Shown: positions 22,075 to 31,397, numbered from the stretch's first letter. The stretch: DNA of 34,778 nt from Gammaproteobacteria bacterium (GCA_030428105.1 JAUIBE010000030.1:1-34778); one strand, 5' to 3'. The notes: generated by a model not told the origin, from the letters alone. Numbers and translations: made by a program.

Positions 22075-23358
22075 GTGGATCATTTTTTGGCCAGCGGCGG
22101 ACGCATGTTTTGCGAGGACGTTGCCATGCAGGACATCGCCGACGCGCAGGGCACACCTGCCTATGTCTACTCACGCGCCACGCTTTCCAGGCACTGCGAA
22201 AAGCTGAAGCAGGCGTTTGCCGCCTACCCGACGCTTGCCTGCTTCGCGGTTAAAGCCAACAGCAACCTGCATTATCTGCGCGAGGTGTTCAGCCACGGTC
22301 TGGGCGCAGACCTGGTGTCGCTGGGCGAACTGGAACGCGCCAGGATTGCGGGGGTAGACCCGCGCAAAGTGGTCTTCTCAGGTGTGGGCAAGCGCGAAGA
22401 CGAGATTGTTGCCGCGCTGGATATGGACATCCTGTCATTCAATGTCGAATCCGAGTTCGAGTTGGCCAACATCGCGCGGCTGGCGGCAGAGCGCGGGGTG
22501 GTGGCCAATATCAGTCTCCGTATCAACCCCAATATCGACGCGAAAACCAACCCCAAGATCACCACCGGCCTGTACAACACCAAGTTTGGTTTGCCCGAGG
22601 CGCTGGCACGCCGCCTGATCGGTGAAATCGGGGAGATGAGCCAGTTGAGGCTGGTGGGGCTGGCCTGTCATATCGGTAGCCAGATCACCGACCTGGCCCC
22701 GCTTGGCCAGGCGGCGCTGCGGATGGCGGCTTTCTGCGCCGAGGTGCGCAGCGACGCGCCGGATCTCAAGTTGATCAACATGGGCGGCGGACTGGGTATC
22801 CGTTACCGCGATGAAAATCCACCGGGCCTCGACGACTACGCGCAAACGTTGATCAGCGCCATCAGGCCAACCGGCCTGAAGCTGGTGATTGAGCCGGGCC
22901 GGGTGCTGGCCGGCAACACCGGGGTGCTGCTGACCCGGGTCATCGGGGTGAAGACCACGCCGGATAAAACCTTCGTGGTGGTGGATGGGGCCATGAATGA
23001 CCTGCTGCGCCCCAGCATGTACGACTCGTTCCATGACATTGTTGCGGTGGATGAAGCTGGTCCAGGCGCCGAGGTGATTGCTGATTTCGTCGGGCCGGTA
23101 TGTGAAACCGGCGACACGCTAGGCAAGAATCGTGCTGTGGCCCTGCCCAGCCCGGGGGATTTGTTCGTGGTTCGCGGCTGCGGCGCCTATGCCGCCTCGA
23201 TGTCCTTCCAGTACAACAGCCGGCCACGTGCGCCGGAGTTGCTGGTCGACGGCAGCGAGGTGCGGGTGATTAGACGGCGCGAAACGCTGCAGGACCTGTG
23301 GTCGCTGGAACAGGAGGCGGAAGCCAGGCCACTGCGTTCCGCCTGCAACAGTCTTTGA
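22075..23358 (+). CDS. lysA: Diaminopimelate decarboxylase
   Basis: 427 residues from GTG 22075, which yields the family-typical start MDHFLASGGRMFCEDVAM; a TTG at 22024 would add 17 atypical residues. The PLP lysine is Lys60 (CFAVKANSN). HIGSQ, GGGLGIRY, EPGRVLAGNTG, CETGDTL and the GAY in CGAYAASM are the other conserved elements of this alanine-racemase-fold III decarboxylase. It converts meso-diaminopimelate to L-lysine in the last step of lysine synthesis. The usual partner gene dapF is not adjacent; instead a glycosyltransferase overlaps its 3' end. Confidence 0.95.
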   Translation: MDHFLASGGRMFCEDVAMQDIADAQGTPAYVYSRATLSRHCEKLKQAFAAYPTLACFAVKANSNLHYLREVFSHGLGADLVSLGELERARIAGVDPRKVVFSGVGKREDEIVAALDMDILSFNVESEFELANIARLAAERGVVANISLRINPNIDAKTNPKITTGLYNTKFGLPEALARRLIGEIGEMSQLRLVGLACHIGSQITDLAPLGQAALRMAAFCAEVRSDAPDLKLINMGGGLGIRYRDENPPGLDDYAQTLISAIRPTGLKLVIEPGRVLAGNTGVLLTRVIGVKTTPDKTFVVVDGAMNDLLRPSMYDSFHDIVAVDEAGPGAEVIADFVGPVCETGDTLGKNRAVALPSPGDLFVVRGCGAYAASMSFQYNSRPRAPELLVDGSEVRVIRRRETLQDLWSLEQEAEARPLRSACNSL

Positions 23359-24518
23359 CCGAACCGGCCTCCAGACCGGCCGAACCGTTGCATATTGTCC
23401 AGGCGCTGGCGGCCCTGAGCATTGGTGGCTCAGAGCTGGTGGCGGTGGAACTGGCTGAGTATGCGCGCGCACAAGGGCACCGGGTTAGCGTTGTAGCTGG
23501 TGGCGGACCACTGGCGCAACGGGTTGGCGACTGCGGCGCGCAACTGCTGGACTGGCCGGTTGGCCGCAAGCGCTTTTCAACGCTGGCTTATATCGGCCGC
23601 TTTCGCCGCTGGCTCGAGCACGAGCGCCCGGACGTGGTCCATGTGCATTCCCGCCTGCCAGCCTGGATCTGCTACCTGGCAATCAACAAACTGCCGCGCG
23701 ATCAGCGCCCGGTGCTGGTGACCAGCGTTCATGGCTACTACTCCGTCAGTCCCTACAGCGCAATCATGACCCGGGGAGACCGTGTAATCGCGGTGTCTGA
23801 GCCGGTTCGTGGCTACACCCTTCGCCACTATCCGCAACTTGATGCGAAGAAGCTGGATACCGTGCATGGCGGGGTGAGCCTGGAAAGTTTTGCTTATGGC
23901 TATGCACCCTCGTCGTCCTGGTTGGAGGCAGCCTACCTGGAGTTTCCCCAACTTCGTGGCCGGCGCCTTCTTTGCCTGCCCGGCCGGCTGAGCCGTTACA
24001 AGGGTCACTCAGACTTCCTCCAACTGGTGGCTCGGGTGCGAGACGAGTACCCAGATGTCCATGGCCTGGTTGTCGGGGAGGGGCGTAGCGGTTCGCGTCT
24101 TGCCAGGCAATTACATGCGCAGGCCAGCGCGCTGGGCATTGCTGATCACATCACGTTCACGGGTGGGCGCACCGACATGGCGGAGTGGATGGCCCTGTCC
24201 GAGTTGGTTTTCAGCCTGTGCAGCGACCCGCCCGAGGCGTTTGGCCGCACCGTGCCCGAGGCGCTTCACCTGGGCACGCCGGTTATCGGCTGGAATCATG
24301 GCGGTGTGAGCGAGGTACTGGCCGAGATGCTTCCATCAGGCGCCGTCGCGCCGGGCGACCACGCGGCCTTGCTGCGCAAGACCCTGGATTTCCTTCAAGC
24401 GCCGCCGGTGGTTCCGCGCTCCACCGCCTTCGGGCTGCAACAGTCCATGGAGGCCACCATGGCTGTCTATCGCCGGGCGCTGGAGGCCCGGCGCAGTTCT
24501 ACTCGAACCCGCTGCTGA
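23355..24518 (+). CDS. GT-B glycosyltransferase (GT4-like)
   Basis: 387 residues if it starts at TTG 23355, overlapping the lysA stop as TTGA; a GTG at 23298 with AGGA upstream would overlap lysA by 61 bases. The N-terminal domain begins PLHIVQALAALSIGGSELVAVELAEYARAQGH. The C-terminal domain has PGRLSRYKGHSDFLQLVARV, LVVGEG and the EX7E-type nucleotide-sugar site EAFGRTVPEALHLGTPVIGWNHGG. It probably adds a sugar to a cell-surface glycan such as LPS core or O-antigen. Its acceptor is unknown. Its 3' end overlaps the convergent beta-helix gene by 20 bases. Confidence 0.88.
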   Translation: MTEPASRPAEPLHIVQALAALSIGGSELVAVELAEYARAQGHRVSVVAGGGPLAQRVGDCGAQLLDWPVGRKRFSTLAYIGRFRRWLEHERPDVVHVHSRLPAWICYLAINKLPRDQRPVLVTSVHGYYSVSPYSAIMTRGDRVIAVSEPVRGYTLRHYPQLDAKKLDTVHGGVSLESFAYGYAPSSSWLEAAYLEFPQLRGRRLLCLPGRLSRYKGHSDFLQLVARVRDEYPDVHGLVVGEGRSGSRLARQLHAQASALGIADHITFTGGRTDMAEWMALSELVFSLCSDPPEAFGRTVPEALHLGTPVIGWNHGGVSEVLAEMLPSGAVAPGDHAALLRKTLDFLQAPPVVPRSTAFGLQQSMEATMAVYRRALEARRSSTRTRC

Positions 24519-26307
24519 ACAGCTCATCCGGGTCGGAGATGCTAAACGTGGCCGTCACCGAGCTGTTGCTGTTGAGTGAAAACTGGCACAGCCCGGTACC
24601 ACTGCAGTCGCCACCCCAGCCGTCAAACACGGCACCGCCGGTGGGGATGGCGGTCAGGCGCAAGTTGGTCTGCACCTGGAAATAACCCGAGCAGTCGTCG
24701 CTGCAGTTAATGCCCGGCGGGTTGCTGGTGACCAGGCCCTCGCCATTGCCGGCGAAATTCACCGTCACGCTGACAATCTCCGGGTCTTCGTCGAACTGGT
24801 ATTCCACCGCGCCGATGTCGCACAGGTTTTGGCCAGTTTCGCTGCCGTCAACGGGTTTGGGCTCGCCGCGGGCGTCGGTAGTGACATTGCCACCGAGCGC
24901 GCCGGGGCAGTTGTCCAGGTAGGCCGCGTCCACGGCCGGACCACCCGGAATCGGCAGAAAGGTGAGCAGATCCAAAGCGGCAATGTTGTCGCCCCATGTG
25001 TCGAGTGGCATCAGCAGTGGATTGGTCGAGGGCAGGTCGCTGCCATGGCCAGTGCAACTGCCGTCGTTATCAATGTTGTAGCCAAGCGAGTTGAGCGTAC
25101 CGCCCGGGAGCTCGTTGCAAATACTGTCGGTATCCCAGCTGTTCCAGACAATGCTTGCGCGCAGGCTGACGGTGCACGTTTCGCAGATGGTTAGCGCGGT
25201 ATCGAAATTGCTGTCGGTGCCATTATCGACCAGGGTGGAGTACTGAACCGCGCTTGTGCCGCCGTTGTAGAAGTAGACTGCGGAGGTTGAGTTCTGGGTG
25301 AACGTGGAATTGCTGATCACTGCAGGAAAGTTGGAGATCAAGGCGGCGCTGCCCCGGTCCGGACTCTGGTTGCCAACGAAGCTGCTGTTAGCTATCGACA
25401 ACAGGCCGCTGCCGTCTGATGCCGCGTAGACGGCGCCAGAGCGGAGAGCGCCGTCCGGGCTCAGAAGTATCTCATTATCGACAAACTGGCTGCCGCTAAT
25501 GGCTACCTGGGGTACGAACAAGGTGTGCACTGCGGTGCCATGTTTTTCGGCGCCGTTGTTGCGAAACTCCGAATTGACGATGGTCAGCGCATCCAGGGGG
25601 TCATTGGTGGGTGTGCCGTTGTCCTGGTAAAAACGCGACATCACCGCGCCACCATAACCGCGCGAAAGGGTTCCAGACTCGCGCACCGCCATGTTGTTCT
25701 CGAACAGGCAGTCTTCGAGGCGCAGGGTGGGGTCCGGGCTGTTGAGCAGAGGGCCGGCAAACAGCGCGCCGCCACCTCCCCAGCCCTGGCTGGGCGCTAC
25801 AACCACCATGTTGTCCAGGAAGTGGACATTGTTGAATTCGAAGGTGTCGCCTTCCATCAGCCGCACCGCGCCACCAAACAAGCCAGGCACGGCGTGCCCG
25901 CCCTGGAAAGTCAGGTCACTGATTTCGACATCGTGGCTGGGGTTGGCCATTTCGATCAGCAACAGCTGGATGGTGGAGCCCTGGGTAATCACCGTGGTGT
26001 CCGGGCCGCCACCGGTCAGGGTCACCCTGTCGGTAATGACCAGGGGGCCGAGATTGCCTTGCAGCGTGACGGTCCCGCCAACCGCAAAAAAGATCGAATC
26101 GACAACCGTGGACTGCCCGGCGGTGCAGTCATCGACGGATGTGTTCGTGTTGGCAGACTCGATTGCCTCGCGCAGGCTGCAGTCACCGTCGCTGTTCAAC
26201 TCATCGTCGAGCGTGTTGACAAAGATCAGGCTGGCGAAGGCGGATTGCCAGGGTGCAAATGCCAGGATGCCCAGCAAGGCGCCAATGAGCATGGCGTGAC
26301 GAATCAT
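24499..26307 (-). CDS. Secreted CSLREA-type parallel beta-helix protein with C-terminal FSSGFE tail
   Basis: 602 residues, ATG 26307, with GGAGAG upstream. A signal peptide (MIRHAMLIGALLGILAFAPWQSAFA) is followed by FVNTLDDELNSDGDCSLREAIESAN, the CSLREA-domain signature. Residues ~90-440 contain repeated short strands and I-x-N-S-x-F phrases (IANSSFVGN, ISNSTFTQN) of a right-handed parallel beta-helix. Residues ~510-590 form an InlB-B-like/bacterial repeat (LRLTAIPTGGAVFDGWGGDC). The last residues, DPDELFSSGFE, match a tail common in secreted Xanthomonadales-like proteins and could be a sorting tag. It starts 14 bases after the secreted unknown, so the two are likely one operon. Confidence 0.85.
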   Translation of the reverse strand: MIRHAMLIGALLGILAFAPWQSAFASLIFVNTLDDELNSDGDCSLREAIESANTNTSVDDCTAGQSTVVDSIFFAVGGTVTLQGNLGPLVITDRVTLTGGGPDTTVITQGSTIQLLLIEMANPSHDVEISDLTFQGGHAVPGLFGGAVRLMEGDTFEFNNVHFLDNMVVVAPSQGWGGGGALFAGPLLNSPDPTLRLEDCLFENNMAVRESGTLSRGYGGAVMSRFYQDNGTPTNDPLDALTIVNSEFRNNGAEKHGTAVHTLFVPQVAISGSQFVDNEILLSPDGALRSGAVYAASDGSGLLSIANSSFVGNQSPDRGSAALISNFPAVISNSTFTQNSTSAVYFYNGGTSAVQYSTLVDNGTDSNFDTALTICETCTVSLRASIVWNSWDTDSICNELPGGTLNSLGYNIDNDGSCTGHGSDLPSTNPLLMPLDTWGDNIAALDLLTFLPIPGGPAVDAAYLDNCPGALGGNVTTDARGEPKPVDGSETGQNLCDIGAVEYQFDEDPEIVSVTVNFAGNGEGLVTSNPPGINCSDDCSGYFQVQTNLRLTAIPTGGAVFDGWGGDCSGTGLCQFSLNSNSSVTATFSISDPDELFSSGFE

Positions 26308-26321
26308 GATGGCTCTCCGGC

Positions 26322-27299
26322 TTACTGGCGCTCTAAGTAGAAGCGGTCCCTGGCCCCTTCAAGGAAGGTCAGGGGATTAGCGCTTTCGCGGTCCTGGCGG
26401 CCGGTCAACGGCATGGCGCCGTCGGCCTGGTACTCATAGCGTGCGAAGTCCTCACCGTTGTTTTTCACCATCACGGTGTATTTGCCGGAGGCAACCAGGT
26501 CGCTGGCGGCCACGAACCCGCTGTCGTCGGGCGTGCGCAGGGCGAACTCGTGCGCCACCCACCAGGGCTTGGCCGACTGGCGGCTGGCGCCGTTCTTGCC
26601 GTACTGGGCAACGAGCGCTCCGTCCTTCATCACGTCGATGGTGATGTTCTGCTCCACCCAGTTGCCCGGCTTGGCGGCCTTGTCGCGCAGGAACAGGTTG
26701 AAGGTGGGGTTCTGGCTGAGGTTGCCGTTGGGTACGTAGATATAAGCCCAGTCTTGCCATGGGCCTTCCAGGTACTTGTTGGGTTGGTCGTAGGGATTGT
26801 CGGCGGCGGATTCGGATACCTCGAAGGGCAGGCTCCAGAACGCCTGGCCATCGATGAACCAGGTCAGCGTGTATGAACCGCTGGCCAGCGGCGCAGGGTC
26901 ACTGTTGTTCACCGCGTGGCTGGTCCAGTAGGGAAAGCTTTCCTGGCGGGCTTCCCACGAGACGGTGGAAACCACCGCTCCTGACTGGTCCGTCATTTGC
27001 GAGACCAGGAAAGCGCCGGTGTTCGGGTTGTAGGCAGCGATATGTTGCGGGTCCTGGAATGCGGGCAGGAAAGTCATCCGCACCCGTTCGAAGAAACGCA
27101 GCTTGCCGTTTTCCCAGAATACCTGGTCGGACATCGACTTGAGGATGTCGCTGTACATCACCGATGGAAACGGCTGCCCGGGGTCGATGGTGACGCCATG
27201 GGTGCTGGCTTCGGGCTCTGCCGCCAGGGCATTGATGGATGCAGACAGGGCCAGGCCTGTTGCGACCAGGCTGGTAACAAGGGGTTTCAGCAACTGCAT
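26322..27299 (-). CDS. Secreted protein of unknown function
   Basis: 325 residues, ATG 27299, with GGAG 8 bases upstream. The signal peptide is MQLLKPLVTSLVATGLALSASINALA. The mature part is rich in Trp, Tyr and Asn with repeated beta-strand-like segments (SGSYTLTWFIDGQAFWSLPFEV, SGKYTVMVKNNGEDFARYEY), suggesting two or more immunoglobulin-like or jelly-roll domains. No cysteine and no recognisable catalytic motif was seen. A GGGTT/AACCC hairpin (27318-27330) lies just upstream. It sits between the kinase (81 bases away) and the CSLREA protein (14 bases away) on the same strand. Confidence 0.75.
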   Translation of the reverse strand: MQLLKPLVTSLVATGLALSASINALAAEPEASTHGVTIDPGQPFPSVMYSDILKSMSDQVFWENGKLRFFERVRMTFLPAFQDPQHIAAYNPNTGAFLVSQMTDQSGAVVSTVSWEARQESFPYWTSHAVNNSDPAPLASGSYTLTWFIDGQAFWSLPFEVSESAADNPYDQPNKYLEGPWQDWAYIYVPNGNLSQNPTFNLFLRDKAAKPGNWVEQNITIDVMKDGALVAQYGKNGASRQSAKPWWVAHEFALRTPDDSGFVAASDLVASGKYTVMVKNNGEDFARYEYQADGAMPLTGRQDRESANPLTFLEGARDRFYLERQ

Positions 27300-27380
27300 G
27301 ATCGTGCTCCGTTCTCCGGGTTGTTAACCCTTCAAACCAACGAGCAAGAAATTTGGTGCCAAAAAAACCGGGTTGCAGGG

Positions 27381-29798
27381 TTAATCCAGGCCGTGATCGG
27401 ACAGCAGGGTCTGGAACACGTCGTCGTCCATTCCCGACCCGCGAATCGATTCGATCAGCGGCTGGGCCTCCTCGTACTCGCCCAGCTGGATCAAGGGAAC
27501 GGCCAGGCTGAAGCTGTAGTACTTGTTGCCGGGTTCGCTCTGGTGCACCGGCCGCATCACGCGGACAGCCTCGGCCCACTGGGCCTCGGCTTCCTCGGAG
27601 AAGCCCAGGGCGCTTAGCACGTTCGCGCTGCTGATCAGGTCGATGGCCAGGTCGTTGGCCGATGAAAACCCGTCCGGGTCGTCGCTGGCAATGCTGCGCG
27701 AAATGGCAAGGCTTTGCTGGTAATGCGCCAGCGCGGTTTGCAGGTCGCCCTGGCTCTCGGCCAGTTCGCCCCGGGTGGTGTGGGAGTAGGACAGCTCGCG
27801 CTGGTACTTGCGGTTGGTGGGCGCCATCAGCGCCAGCTGCTCGCCCACGCGAATGGCCTCGGTGACCGATTCTTCAGCGCTACGCACGCGGCCCAGGTCG
27901 ACACTAATAAAGCTCTGGTGATTCAACAGGATACGGTAGTTGTCGAGAAACTCGATGTCGCCGTCATCCTCGACCAGGGTGTTGCGGGCCAACTCCACCG
28001 CGCGGTCGATTGCGCTGGCAGCATCTTCGGGCTGGCCGTAGTCGAAGGCGTACCAGGCCAGGGCTTGAAGCGAATGCGAAAGGTTTGCCTGCCAGCGCGC
28101 ATGCCGCTCACGCTGCTCATGGCTGGAGACCTGGGCGGCGGCAATTTCCTGGGCCTGGTCGAGATGGGCCAGCGCCTGTCCAGGCTCGTCGTACTCCATG
28201 TAGTGCCAGCCCAGTTGCAAATGCGCTTCCCACAACGTATCGGGTGATTCGTCGGGGTAGTCCGCGATCAGCGATTCTGAAAGATCAATCGCGGTGTGCA
28301 GGCTGGATTCCATCTGGGCGCGCTGCTCATCGGTGGTCAGCGTGAGGCTCTTCAGAACGTTGACCGATGCCAGGGTACGCAGGTACTCGCGGCGCAGATC
28401 GGGGGCGTCGGCAATCTGGGCAATCTGTTGCTCCGCTTTGGCATAGGCATCCAGCGCCTCTTTCGAGGCTTCCAGGGCGTCGAACACTTTGCCCGCGTTG
28501 ATGTAAGCCAGCGCAGATTGCAACCAGGAAGAGGCATTGAAAGTGCGTGGATCCTGCTCGTTCAGGCGTGAAAGGCTGCGCTCGGCGGTTAGGCGCAGCA
28601 GGTCGACCCGGCCGATGCGGGTGAGGTCGTCAAACAGGTCGGTGAGCATGAAGTTGAAAAGCGCATCACCGGCATTCTTCTCGGTACGGGTGATTTGCTG
28701 CAACTCGCGTACATCGGTGGTGTATTTGTAGGTGGAGGCGATGGCAGCCACCACAACCAGCAGGCTCGCCGCGGTGATCAGCTTGTGGCGGCGAACCGTC
28801 TTGGCGAGTACGTGGAAGGCCCGTGAGCGGTTTGCCGCCAGTGGGTAGTCATTCAGCCAATGGTGCAAATCGGTGCGTAGCGCCTCGACATCCTGGTAGC
28901 GCGACCCGGGCGCCTCGCGGGTGCAGTTGCGAATGACCTGGACGAGGTCGTTGGAAATGCCCTTGCTTTTCAACAGCGACTCGCGTTCGCGAGCGGACAG
29001 CAGGCCGATGTTATCAACACTGTCGCCTGCAAGTACCTGGGCGAGCATCATCCCCAGCGAATAGATATCCGCCCGATGATCGACGGCCTCCCCGGAAATC
29101 TGTTCTGGTGCGGAGTATCCGCGGGTGCCGAACACCGGTGCATCCGGGTCGGTTTTGCGAACAGCGGCCTCCAGAGCGATTCCGAAATCGATAATCACCG
29201 GCCAGGGCACGCCATTGATAACCCGGATCATCACGTTGGCGGCCTTCAGGTCTTTGTGCACGACGCCTTGCAGGTGGACAAAGCGCAAGGCCTCACAGAT
29301 CTTGAGGAACAGTTCGACAATGGCACGGGCATCGGGCGCGTTTTCCTTGCAGTAGGCGCTGAGTTCCTGGCCTTCGATGTACTCCAGCACCAGCCAGGGC
29401 TGCGCGTCATCGCTTACCCCGCCGTCAATGATCTGCACGATGCCGGGATGGGTGAGGTCGGCCAGCAACTGCATCTCGCGCATGAACGCCTCGCGCATGG
29501 CCTCTAGCTCGTGGCGCCGTGACATGATCTTGATGACCACCGTCTTGCGGTACACGCCATCGGAGCGTTCAGCGAGATAGATTTCGCTCTGACCACCGGT
29601 GTTCAGGCGTTCGCGGATGACGTACTTGGAATGCTGCAGGTCGGGCGGCAAGTCGTCATCGGAAAAAGTAGCGGCAAGCAGTTCGGCCGCTGCATCCGCC
29701 ACGTGATCGGGCAGCTTCAGTGGGTGCTCGATTTCCGCTTCTTCATCGCGATCGAATTTCTCATCGATCGCTTTCCATATCTGCTCCAGGTCTGTCAC
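27381..29798 (-). CDS. Membrane Ser/Thr protein kinase with TPR-like C-terminal half
   Basis: 805 residues from GTG 29798, overlapping the sigma-factor stop by 4 bases (GTGA). The Hanks-type kinase domain covers about residues 59-310: glycine loop LNTGGQSEIY, Lys90 (VVIKIM), HKD at 181-183 with KAANVM, DFG at 204-206 and SAPEQ at 229-233. All catalytic residues are present. A single transmembrane helix (about 340-356) follows, then about 440 residues of TPR-like helices (for example LQTALAHYQQSLAISRSIA) that would be extracytoplasmic. It probably phosphorylates the co-encoded sigma factor, as shown for ECF/kinase pairs such as EcfP-PknT of Vibrio parahaemolyticus; the link here is inferred from gene order. 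Confidence 0.93.
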   Translation of the reverse strand: MTDLEQIWKAIDEKFDRDEEAEIEHPLKLPDHVADAAAELLAATFSDDDLPPDLQHSKYVIRERLNTGGQSEIYLAERSDGVYRKTVVIKIMSRRHELEAMREAFMREMQLLADLTHPGIVQIIDGGVSDDAQPWLVLEYIEGQELSAYCKENAPDARAIVELFLKICEALRFVHLQGVVHKDLKAANVMIRVINGVPWPVIIDFGIALEAAVRKTDPDAPVFGTRGYSAPEQISGEAVDHRADIYSLGMMLAQVLAGDSVDNIGLLSARERESLLKSKGISNDLVQVIRNCTREAPGSRYQDVEALRTDLHHWLNDYPLAANRSRAFHVLAKTVRRHKLITAASLLVVVAAIASTYKYTTDVRELQQITRTEKNAGDALFNFMLTDLFDDLTRIGRVDLLRLTAERSLSRLNEQDPRTFNASSWLQSALAYINAGKVFDALEASKEALDAYAKAEQQIAQIADAPDLRREYLRTLASVNVLKSLTLTTDEQRAQMESSLHTAIDLSESLIADYPDESPDTLWEAHLQLGWHYMEYDEPGQALAHLDQAQEIAAAQVSSHEQRERHARWQANLSHSLQALAWYAFDYGQPEDAASAIDRAVELARNTLVEDDGDIEFLDNYRILLNHQSFISVDLGRVRSAEESVTEAIRVGEQLALMAPTNRKYQRELSYSHTTRGELAESQGDLQTALAHYQQSLAISRSIASDDPDGFSSANDLAIDLISSANVLSALGFSEEAEAQWAEAVRVMRPVHQSEPGNKYYSFSLAVPLIQLGEYEEAQPLIESIRGSGMDDDVFQTLLSDHGLD

Positions 29799-30343
29799 CT
29801 GTCTGGTGCGCCCAGGGCTACCGACAACATGGCCTGGGCCTTTTTCCAGTCCCGCACCACGGTGCGCCGGCTGACGTCCAGGTAGTCAGCAATGTCGTCG
29901 AATGTCATCTCGCCATAGAACTTCATGGTAAAAATCTGCTCCAGGCGCTTGGAGTAAGCGCCCAGCCGCACCAGCTGGCGCTCCAGGTCAAGCAGGAAAT
30001 CCGATTGGCGGTACACCGGCTGGCCGTCCAGGGTGCGCTCATCATCGACATAGGTGAGCAACTTGTTGCGTCGCGCCTGGTCGAGCAGGATGTGGCGCAT
30101 CGCCAGCGCGCAGTAGGCGAAGAAGTGGCGCCGGTCATTGAAGGTCTTGTTGCCCGAGTGCGTCTTCAGCCAGGCTTCGTTTACCAGGCTGGTGGTGTTG
30201 AGGCCGTGGTTGCTGATTTTGAAGCGCTGGACGCGGGCGATCTGCTTCAGCTGCTGGTACACCGCTTCGACATCATGCTGCTGGTCGGCAGAAAGCTTGC
30301 TCTGCTCGGTGTTGATCAGCTCCGTGAGGTCGGGTGCGTCCAT
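29795..30343 (-). CDS. ECF-type RNA polymerase sigma factor
   Basis: 182 residues, ATG 30343. Region 2 includes LVNEAWLKTH and HFFAYCALAMRHILLDQARRNK. Region 4 is RLEQIFTMKFYGEMTFDDIADYLDVSRRTVVRDWKKAQAML, with a clear helix-turn-helix. This form (DQARR, R-T-V-x-R-D-W-x-x-A) is that of ECF sigmas encoded next to Ser/Thr kinases instead of anti-sigma factors. The 4-base overlap with the kinase gene implies coupled expression. A TATGAT on the minus strand (30388-30383), about 40 bases upstream, may be a -10 box. No Shine-Dalgarno is obvious. Confidence 0.92.
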   Translation of the reverse strand: MDAPDLTELINTEQSKLSADQQHDVEAVYQQLKQIARVQRFKISNHGLNTTSLVNEAWLKTHSGNKTFNDRRHFFAYCALAMRHILLDQARRNKLLTYVDDERTLDGQPVYRQSDFLLDLERQLVRLGAYSKRLEQIFTMKFYGEMTFDDIADYLDVSRRTVVRDWKKAQAMLSVALGAPDR

Positions 30344-30433
30344 TGCTGTTGTTAATGCGTGGTTCCTCGATGCCTGGGTTAAATCATACCTTGCCGCCCG
30401 GCGGAACCGGAAATGGCAAAGCCGCTTCGTGGA

Positions 30434-31378
30434 TCAGGATGCAGTAGGCATGTGAAGGTACTCCGCCAGCTTTGCCTGGCAAACCGCGCGTATCTGCGCG
30501 GCCAGCTTGCGGTACATGGCCCGGTGCGGCGCGGTGGGGCGCCAGGCCAGTACCACTTCGCGGTCAATCGGTTCGTCTTCCATTGTCAGCACAACCACGT
30601 CATCGCGCGGCTCGATCTCGCTGCGCACGTAAAGCGCGGGCAGGAAAGCCAGGCCGAAGCCGGTGGCAATCATCTGCCTTACCGTGTCCAGGCTGCTGCC
30701 CTCGTAATCGCGCAACAGGCTGGCGCCGTAACGGTTGGCCAGGGCCTGCATTTGCTCGAACAGGCGGAATCGCTCGTCGATGGCGAGCAGGCGTTCGCCC
30801 GCCAGTGCCGTGGCTGCCACGGTTCCCCGCTCCACCAGTGGGTGGTCGGGCGGGGCGCAAAGCTGGAACGGCTCGCCGAACAGGGGGTCAACCTCCAATT
30901 CCGAGATCTCGACCGGACGAACCGTGAGAATCAGGTCGTACCTGCCGGAAACCAAAGCGTTTTCCAGGTCGCGCGGAGTGTCTTCGCGCACATACAGTCG
31001 CAACGTCGGATCTTTGGCGTGAATGGCGGTTAGTACGTCCGGCAGCAGGTATGGGCCCAGGGTTGGTGGCGCACCCAGGCGGTGGATGCCGCTGCCTCCG
31101 TCACCGACAAACCGGGCGTGGTCACGAATGGCCCCAACCGCCTCGCGAATGGTGGCGATGTACGGCAGCAAGGCTCGCCCGGCGCTGCTGGGCAAGGTTC
31201 CGGTTCGAGAGCGTTCCAGCAGGGTCATTCCCAACGCTTCTTCAAGCGCAGCAATCTGTGACGTGATGGTGGGCTGGGACACACCCAGTTTTTGTGCCGC
31301 GGCGCGGAAACTGCCGGCCTGCGCCACGGCATCCAGGTACTGAAGTTGCTTGAGAGTTGGGTTTCCGACGTTTGGCAT
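30434..31378 (-). CDS. OxyR-like LysR-family regulator lacking the redox cysteines
   Basis: 314 residues from ATG 31378; the open frame continues to 31426. The winged HTH is at residues ~6-65 (TLKQLQYLDAVAQAGSFRAAAQKLGVSQPTITSQIAALEEALG). The effector domain follows OxyR closely: LFGEPFQLCAPPDHPL, ALAGERLLAIDERFRL, SSLDTVRQMIATGFGLAFLPAL. In E. coli OxyR the peroxidatic Cys199 lies in DGHCLRDQ; here the matching segment is DERFRLFEQ, and the Cys208 position is Ala. It is therefore not expected to form the OxyR disulfide. It is divergent from the carbonic anhydrase, with an OxyR-type operator between them, so it probably controls itself and that operon in response to another signal. Confidence 0.88.
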   Translation of the reverse strand: MPNVGNPTLKQLQYLDAVAQAGSFRAAAQKLGVSQPTITSQIAALEEALGMTLLERSRTGTLPSSAGRALLPYIATIREAVGAIRDHARFVGDGGSGIHRLGAPPTLGPYLLPDVLTAIHAKDPTLRLYVREDTPRDLENALVSGRYDLILTVRPVEISELEVDPLFGEPFQLCAPPDHPLVERGTVAATALAGERLLAIDERFRLFEQMQALANRYGASLLRDYEGSSLDTVRQMIATGFGLAFLPALYVRSEIEPRDDVVVLTMEDEPIDREVVLAWRPTAPHRAMYRKLAAQIRAVCQAKLAEYLHMPTAS

Positions 31379-31397
31379 CTTTCTGATTCCAATGGGT

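Noticed and set aside
27300-27380. Terminator after the kinase gene
   Set aside because: On the minus strand a T7 run follows the kinase stop, but only weak pairing precedes it, and the next gene is on the same strand 81 bases on. The GGGTT/AACCC hairpin is too short to be convincing.
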